Below, one piece after another: positions 59,102 to 64,000 of a stretch of 64,000 nucleotides of DNA. Every line of letters begins with the position of its first letter. The stretch's first letter is position 1. The stretch lies in contig DATFFH010000045.1 of assembly GCA_035250245.1 (NCBI GenBank), positions 1 to 64,000 on the forward strand, given 5' to 3'. The notes under the pieces are model-generated. The model was given only the letters and a program-made list of their open reading frames with translations. It made no database searches and was not told the origin of the DNA. Source of the DNA: Luteimonas_C sp035250245. GTDB taxonomy: Bacteria; Pseudomonadota; Gammaproteobacteria; Xanthomonadales; Xanthomonadaceae. Both the position numbers and the translations under genes were made by a program.

Positions 59102-59650
59102 TTACGTCGGGTCGGAGTCTTCGTCGTCGGACGTGGAAGCCAACAATTCGCGCAATTCGCGGAACAGCTCGCGATAACTGTGCGGCGGTTTGTTCTTCGC
59201 CCGCTCCTCGGCGGCGTTGCGCGCCAATTGGCGCAGGCGTTGCCGATCCGCTCCCGGATGTTCGGCCAGCAACTCGGTCAAAGCCGCGTCGCCGTCGTCG
59301 AGCAAGCGCTCGCGCCAAGCCTCGGCGCGATGCAGCATCGCGGTTTCGCGCCGCGAGGCTTCGCCTCCGGCGTCCATCGCGTCGCGGATCGCGTCCAGCG
59401 TCTCGTCTTCCTCGCGCCGCATCTGCTTGGCCAGGAAGGCCATTTGCCGCTTGCGCGCGATCGGCGAGGTGATGCGCTGGGTTTCGGCGATGTGCGGGCG
59501 CAGCGAGTCCGGAATCGGCAGCTTGTCCAGCTGGCCGGCGCCGAGCGCGACCAGGCGCTGGGCCAGGGCCAGCACGTCCAGCGCTTCGCGCCGTTGCTGG
59601 CTGCGGCTGGGCGACAGGAATTCGCCGGTGTCTTCGTCGCGTCCTCGCAT
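59102..59650 (-). CDS. darP: Ribosome-associated protein DarP (YjgA)
   Basis: 182 residues, the usual length. SPSRSQQRREALDVLALAQR at the N-terminus, PDSLRPHIAETQRITSPIAR and ARKRQMAFLAKQMRRE, ending in RELFRELREL, are YjgA/DarP signatures. DarP binds the central pseudoknot region of the 50S precursor and promotes late 50S assembly. ATG 59650 is chosen by family start. The gene runs opposite to tldD and pmbA, and its stop abuts a family C repeat. Confidence 0.94.
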   Translation of the reverse strand: MRGRDEDTGEFLSPSRSQQRREALDVLALAQRLVALGAGQLDKLPIPDSLRPHIAETQRITSPIARKRQMAFLAKQMRREEDETLDAIRDAMDAGGEASRRETAMLHRAEAWRERLLDDGDAALTELLAEHPGADRQRLRQLARNAAEERAKNKPPHSYRELFRELRELLASTSDDEDSDPT

Positions 59651-59717
59651 GACCTCTTCGCTATCGATAATCCGCCGGGAAGCGTTTTTCCGGCGCCGCA
59701 GACCCAAGGATAAGCCA

Positions 59718-61079
59718 TTGAACGCAGTCATTCCGCAAATCCATGACGACAGCCGGGCCCGGCTGGACGCGCTGGCCGAGATTTCGCAGCGCCTGCTCGA
59801 ACGCTGCCGCGCGAACGGCGCCGACCAGGCCGAAGTGAGCTGCAGCGAAGAGCACGGGCTCAACGTCAACGTGCGTATGGGCGAAGTGGAGACGGTGGAG
59901 TCCACCCGCGACCGCGGCATCGGCGTCACCGTCTATTTCGGCAAGCGCAAGGGCAGCGCCAGCACCGCCGACCTGCGCGAGGATAGTCTGGAGGCCACGG
60001 TCGCCCAGGCCTGCGCCATCGCCAAGTACACCGAGGACGATCCGGCTTCCGGCCTGGCCGATGCCGAGTTGATGGCGCGCGAGCAGGGCGATTTCGACAC
60101 CTGGCATCCCTGGCGGATAGAAGCCGACCACGCCATCGATCTGGCCTTGGCCTGCGAGAACGCCGGCCGCGAATCCGATGCGCGCATCGAGAATTCCGAC
60201 GGCGCTTCGGTCGGCAGCAGCGAAAGCCTCGGCGTCTACGCCAATTCGCACGGCTTCGTCGGCCGCGAGCGCAGCACCCAGCACACCATCGGCTGCGCGC
60301 TGATCGCAGGCCGCGGCGATGAGATGCAACGCGACGGCTGGTACAGCACGGCGCTGGCCGCCGACGATCTGGAACCGGCGGCGAGCATCGGCTTGCGCGC
60401 GGCCCAGCGCGCCGCTTCGCGCCTGGCGCCGCGGCAAGTCGCCACCGGCGCCTATCCTGTGCTGTTTTCTGCGGAAATCGCGCGTTCGCTGATCGGCCAT
60501 CTGATCGGCGCGGTTTCCGGCGGTGCGCTGTACCGGCGTGCGAGCTTCCTGCTCGACAGCGTAGGCACTTCCTTGTTCCCGTCGTGGATGTCGATCGTGG
60601 AGCAGCCGTTCCTGCGTCGCGGTTTCCGTTCCTCGTCGTACGACTCCGAAGGCGTGGCCACGCGCGAATCTGCTTTGGTGCTGGACGGCGTGTTGCAGCG
60701 CTATGTCCTGGGCAGTTATTCGGCGCGCAAACTCGGGTTGCAGACCACCGCCAACGCCGGCGGCGTGCACAATCTTTCGGTGTCTTCCAACGCCGGCGAT
60801 CTCGACGGTTTGATCGCGGGCATGGGTAGCGGCCTGCTGGTGACCGAGCTGATGGGGCAGGGCGTGAACAACGTCACCGGCGACTATTCGCGTGGCGCAG
60901 CCGGGTTCTGGATCGAGAACGGCGCCATCGCCTATCCCGTGGACGGCATCACTGTGGCCGGTAACCTCAAATCGATGTTCGCGGGCATCGAGGCGGTCGG
61001 CAACGACGTCGATCCGCGCTCCCATATCCGCACCGGCTCGATCCTGATCGGCAAAATGACCGTCGCCGGCGCCGATTGA
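59718..61079 (+). CDS. pmbA: Metalloprotease-associated protein PmbA (TldE)
   Basis: 453 residues. The TTG 59718 start has AGGA upstream. ADQAEVSCSEEHGLNVNVRM, VESTRDRGIGVTVYFGKRKG, FSAEIARSLIGHLIGAVSG and LGLQTTANAGGVHNLSV are PmbA blocks; unlike TldD it has no HExxxH, as expected for the non-catalytic partner. It forms a complex with TldD for peptide maturation. It is divergent from darP with 67 bp between starts. Confidence 0.94.
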   Translation: MNAVIPQIHDDSRARLDALAEISQRLLERCRANGADQAEVSCSEEHGLNVNVRMGEVETVESTRDRGIGVTVYFGKRKGSASTADLREDSLEATVAQACAIAKYTEDDPASGLADAELMAREQGDFDTWHPWRIEADHAIDLALACENAGRESDARIENSDGASVGSSESLGVYANSHGFVGRERSTQHTIGCALIAGRGDEMQRDGWYSTALAADDLEPAASIGLRAAQRAASRLAPRQVATGAYPVLFSAEIARSLIGHLIGAVSGGALYRRASFLLDSVGTSLFPSWMSIVEQPFLRRGFRSSSYDSEGVATRESALVLDGVLQRYVLGSYSARKLGLQTTANAGGVHNLSVSSNAGDLDGLIAGMGSGLLVTELMGQGVNNVTGDYSRGAAGFWIENGAIAYPVDGITVAGNLKSMFAGIEAVGNDVDPRSHIRTGSILIGKMTVAGAD

Positions 61080-61136
61080 CGTATTCTCAGCGGACGGGCG
61101 GCACGAGGGCCGTCCGATAACCGAAGGGGTACGAGC

Positions 61137-61562
61137 ATGAGCGATTTGAACGAAACCGCGCCGCCGCCGGCACCCGCCGCAGGAACGCCCAGCGCCGAAG
61201 AGCGCCAGTGGGCGATGTTCGCGCATCTTTCCGCTCTGATCGGCGGCATCGTCACCGCCGGTTGGCTGGCCAGCCTGGGCTGCCTGATCGGTCCGCTGAT
61301 CATCTGGCAGATCAAGAAGGACACGATGCCTTTCGCGGCCGATCAGGCCAAGGAAGCGCTGAATTTCAACATCACGTTGGCCGGGCTGATGGTGATCCTG
61401 ACCGCGCTGGGCCTGCTGACCATCGGCATCGGTTTCATCGTGATCGCGCCTTTGATGCTGCTGATCGGCGTTGCTGCGCTCGTTTTCATCATCATCGCCG
61501 CCATCAAGTCGAACGAGGGCGTGGCCTACCGTTATCCGTTCACGTTGCGGTTGATCAAGTAA
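61137..61562 (+). CDS. DUF4870 family membrane protein
   Basis: 141 residues. A Pro/Ala-rich N-terminus with SAEERQWAMFAHLSALIGG, a conserved WQIKKDTMPFAADQAKEALN loop, and three to four membrane helices (about 28-50, 70-100 and 105-125) match DUF4870. The C-terminus YRYPFTLRLIK is typical. Function unknown. It starts 58 bp after pmbA; likely separately transcribed. Confidence 0.88.
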   Translation: MSDLNETAPPPAPAAGTPSAEERQWAMFAHLSALIGGIVTAGWLASLGCLIGPLIIWQIKKDTMPFAADQAKEALNFNITLAGLMVILTALGLLTIGIGFIVIAPLMLLIGVAALVFIIIAAIKSNEGVAYRYPFTLRLIK

Positions 61563-61572
61563 CCGCAACACT

Positions 61573-61608
61573 CATGGGAAGAACTTCCCTTTTTCAAAGG
61601 GAAGAAAG
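61573..61608. repeat. Half copy of a family D repeat
   Basis: Stem CTTCCCTTT/AAAGGGAAG around TTC (61582-61602), related to the CCCCTTTGAAAAAGGGG core of family D. There is no second half and no T tract. It begins 11 bp after the DUF4870 stop. Confidence 0.6.
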
Positions 61609-61669
61609 CAAAGTCAACCTTCCGGGCGTCCGCGCGTTGGTCTAGATAGGCCAACGCCGCGGAGCCCGC

Positions 61670-63124
61670 ATGTCGACCCGACAAGCCGCATCCGCGCTCA
61701 ACCGCTTCGGATTGGGCGCCAAAACCGGCGAACTGCAAACCTTGCGGGAGCCGCGCGAATGGCTGCTCGGCCAGCTGTCCGCGCCTCCATTGCAGCGCTC
61801 GGCTTTCGCCGGACTGCCTTCCAGCCGCGACTATCTGCGGCGCGAATTCGCCTATAACCGCGAGCGTCTGCTGGAACGGCGCGCACAGCAGTCGAACCTA
61901 GCGGCGAACGCCAGCGACGGCGACGCTGTGCAGAAATTCAAACAAAGTTTCCGCGCCAGCTTCGGCGATGACCAGCTGGCAGAAATCGGCGCCCGCTACC
62001 GCGCGGCCACGATCGCCGAGGCCGGTTTCGCCGAACGACTGGTCCGTTTCTGGTCCAACCATTTCGCGATTTCCGTCGACAAGCGGCAAGCCGCGCTGTA
62101 TGCGGCGCCGATGGAGCGCGAAGCGATCCGTCCGCACGTGTTCGGCCGTTTCGAGGATCTGCTGCTCGCCGCGGAAACGCATCCGGGCATGCTGCGCTAT
62201 CTGGACAATGCGCAATCGGTCGGCGAGACCTCGATGTTCGCCGAGCGCGGCGCGCAGCGGCTGCGTCGGCGCGGCGGAGACCAGCCTAAGCGCAAGCTGG
62301 GGTTGAACGAGAATCTGGCGCGCGAAATCTTGGAGCTGCATACCTTGGGCGTCGACGGCGGCTACGCCCAAGCCGACGTGGCCGAGCTGGCGCGCGCGAT
62401 CACCGGTTGGGGCACGCCGCTCGCACGCGATTTTGCGGGCGAAAAGACGGTGAGCGAGGTCTTCGTATTCCGCTCGGTCGCGCACGAGCCCGGCGCTCGC
62501 AGCGTGCTCGGCAAACGCTATGCCGAGGGCGGCGTGGAGCAGGGCCGAGCGGTGCTGGCGGATCTGGCGCGACATCCTTCGACGGCGAAACACCTTTCGC
62601 TGAAACTGGCGCGCCATTTCGTCGCCGACGAACCGCCTTCCGCCCTCGTCGAAAAGATGGCGGCGGCGTATCGGCAAAGCGGCGGAGAATTGCGCGAGGT
62701 GTACCGGGCGATGATCGAAAGCGATCTGGCCTGGGCGCCGGATGCGCGCAAATTCAAGACGCCCGACGATTTCCTGGTATCGGCCTTGCGCGCGGGCGGC
62801 ATCGACGGCGGCGTGCGGCCGCAGGGTTTGGTCGCCCTGTTGCGCCAGTTGGGCCAACCGCCGTTCACGCCGCGCTCGCCGGCCGGATTCGCCGATCGCG
62901 CCGCCGACTGGACCGGACCCGACGCATTGTGGAAACGCGTGCAGGCCGCCGAAGCGCTGGCGCAGCGTTTGCCGCAGCAGCGGCTCGATCCCGTGGCGCT
63001 GGCGCATTCCGCGTTGGGCGCGGCGCTCGACGCCGAGACCGCGACGGCGCTGAAACGGGCCGAATCGGCGCGCGACGGCGCGGCGCTGCTGTTCGCCAGC
63101 CCCGCGTTCCAATGGAGGATTTGA
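61670..63124 (+). CDS. DUF1800 family protein
   Basis: 484 residues. SALNRFGLGAK and LVRFWSNHFAIS with HVFGRFEDLLLAAETHPGML and KLGLNENLAREILELHTLGV are DUF1800 signatures. Members are secreted or periplasmic in many bacteria and nearly always come with a DUF1501 gene. No clear signal peptide here. It ends 1 bp before the ATG of the DUF1501 gene (TGAGATG), so they are an operon. Function unknown. Confidence 0.93.
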   Translation: MSTRQAASALNRFGLGAKTGELQTLREPREWLLGQLSAPPLQRSAFAGLPSSRDYLRREFAYNRERLLERRAQQSNLAANASDGDAVQKFKQSFRASFGDDQLAEIGARYRAATIAEAGFAERLVRFWSNHFAISVDKRQAALYAAPMEREAIRPHVFGRFEDLLLAAETHPGMLRYLDNAQSVGETSMFAERGAQRLRRRGGDQPKRKLGLNENLAREILELHTLGVDGGYAQADVAELARAITGWGTPLARDFAGEKTVSEVFVFRSVAHEPGARSVLGKRYAEGGVEQGRAVLADLARHPSTAKHLSLKLARHFVADEPPSALVEKMAAAYRQSGGELREVYRAMIESDLAWAPDARKFKTPDDFLVSALRAGGIDGGVRPQGLVALLRQLGQPPFTPRSPAGFADRAADWTGPDALWKRVQAAEALAQRLPQQRLDPVALAHSALGAALDAETATALKRAESARDGAALLFASPAFQWRI

Positions 63125-63125
63125 G

Positions 63126-64000
63126 ATGGATACGAGCCGCCGCCGATTCGTCGCCGCCTTGGGCGCGAGTTCGCTGCTGACCCTATGGCCGCTCGGCGGC
63201 GCGATGGCCGCAGCGGGCGATGCACGCCTGCTGGTCGTACTGTTGCGCGGCGGATTGGATGGTTTGCACGCCTTGCCGCCCATCGCCGATCCGGCCTATG
63301 CGCGTCTGCGCGGCGCGCTCGTGCCGAAAGATCCGTTGAAACTCGACGGCCTGTTCGCCCTGCATCCTTCGCTGGTTTTCATGCGCGATCTGTATGCGCA
63401 GAAACAATTGCTGCCGGTGGTGGCGGTGGCGCCGCCCTACCGCCAGCGCTCGCATTTCGATGCGCAGGATTGCCTGGAGAACGGCACTTCGGGCCCGGGC
63501 GGAAATACCGGCTGGTTGAATCGGTGCGTCGCGGCCATGCCGGGCGGTGAAGCTTTGGCGATCGCAACGGTGATGCCGCTGATCCTGCGCGGGCAGGGCG
63601 AAGCGACGACCTGGTCGCCGCCGTTGCCGCAAGAGGTGAATCCGGTGCTGTTGCAGAAGCTGCAGCCTTTGTACGCGGCCGATCCGGCGCTGGCCGGAGC
63701 GTTCGCGCGAGCGGTCGAAACCGAAGGCCAGGAGGCGGCATCGATGTCGGACAAACGCGCCAAGCGAGCCGGCGCCAGTCTGCCGCAAACGATGGCGGCC
63801 GCGGCGCGCTTCATGGGCCAAGCCGAAGGGCCGCGGATTGGGTTCGTCGAAGATTCGGGCTGGGATACGCACGGCAACCAAGCGGGCGTGCTGACGCGCA
63901 AGTTGAAGGAGCTGGACGACGCGCTGCGCGCTTATCGCGAAGGTATGGAGGCTTACTGGCTGCGGACGACGGTCGCGATCGTCACCGAATTCGGCCGCAC
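63126..64000 (+). CDS. DUF1501 family Tat-exported protein (3' end outside window)
   Basis: The frame is open to the window edge; about 291 residues are visible. ATG 63126 has GGAGG 6 bp upstream and follows the DUF1800 stop by 1 bp. A twin-arginine signal (SRRRFVAALGASSLLTLWPL) precedes DUF1501 motifs LLVVLLRGGLDGLHALP, PYRQRSHFDAQDCLENGT and EDSGWDTHGNQ. DUF1501 proteins resemble sulfatase/alkaline phosphatase-fold enzymes. It is made with its DUF1800 partner and exported folded. Confidence 0.93.
   Translation, partial: MDTSRRRFVAALGASSLLTLWPLGGAMAAAGDARLLVVLLRGGLDGLHALPPIADPAYARLRGALVPKDPLKLDGLFALHPSLVFMRDLYAQKQLLPVVAVAPPYRQRSHFDAQDCLENGTSGPGGNTGWLNRCVAAMPGGEALAIATVMPLILRGQGEATTWSPPLPQEVNPVLLQKLQPLYAADPALAGAFARAVETEGQEAASMSDKRAKRAGASLPQTMAAAARFMGQAEGPRIGFVEDSGWDTHGNQAGVLTRKLKELDDALRAYREGMEAYWLRTTVAIVTEFGR

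Noticed and set aside
61898..63283. 461-codon minus-strand frame
   Set aside because: Shadow of the DUF1800 and DUF1501 genes; composition is Arg/Gln-rich as in other shadows.

Overview
The window is a 64-kb stretch of a GC-rich gammaproteobacterial chromosome, most likely from Xanthomonadaceae (Lysobacter-like). This rests on the housekeeping order leuS-lptE-holA-nadD-rsfS-rlmH-maf-rng-yhdP-tldD-darP-pmbA, on family-typical protein variants (Pro-rich RsfS N-terminus, DUF502/YhhQ pair, DUF1800/DUF1501 pair), on a Clp/CRP-like operator, and on many xanthomonad-style palindromic repeats in the gaps. The assignment is inference; no 16S gene is present.

Layout. 1-8 kb: a beta-CASP metallo-beta-lactamase (cut by the left edge), LtrA, a DoxX protein, an envelope LysM/FecR protein coupled to a CHASE2 diguanylate cyclase, and the RNA helicase RhlE. 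8-14 kb: an RHS polymorphic-toxin locus with a signal peptide, an RHS core, a C-terminal tip carrying a metzincin-like zinc site, an AT-rich candidate immunity gene, and a graveyard of orphan RHS, immunity and regulator fragments joined by a repeated junction motif. 14-29 kb: a surface and signalling region with two YadA-type trimeric autotransporters, a possible pore-forming protein, three response-regulator modules (7TM-DISM kinase/LuxR, LytS/LytTR, Hpt/RcsB-like LuxR), a beta-propeller exoprotein and an OmpA/BamE-type lipoprotein. 29-40 kb: YhhQ, DUF502, a Ser/Thr kinase fused to an FGE/SUMF1-like domain, an unrecognised anchored protein, a thioesterase, a YbbN/CnoX-like thioredoxin, DUF998, an ABC exporter and an amidohydrolase. 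40-61 kb: the conserved leuS-to-pmbA cluster, broken by a PhoX-like gene and by a TonB/SIMPL group, all on the opposite strand. 61-64 kb: DUF4870 and the DUF1800/DUF1501 pair, the last gene cut by the right edge.

At least eight families of paired inverted repeats sit in the gaps, mostly just after stop codons. One element is nested inside another of a different family, and four genes take their stop codon from a repeat. The strongest candidates for new biology are the RHS metzincin tip with its partner and the orphan-module array, the repeat ecology, and the uncharacterised two-part protein at 16.6-17.8 kb, which shares an upstream motif with the neighbouring adhesin gene.
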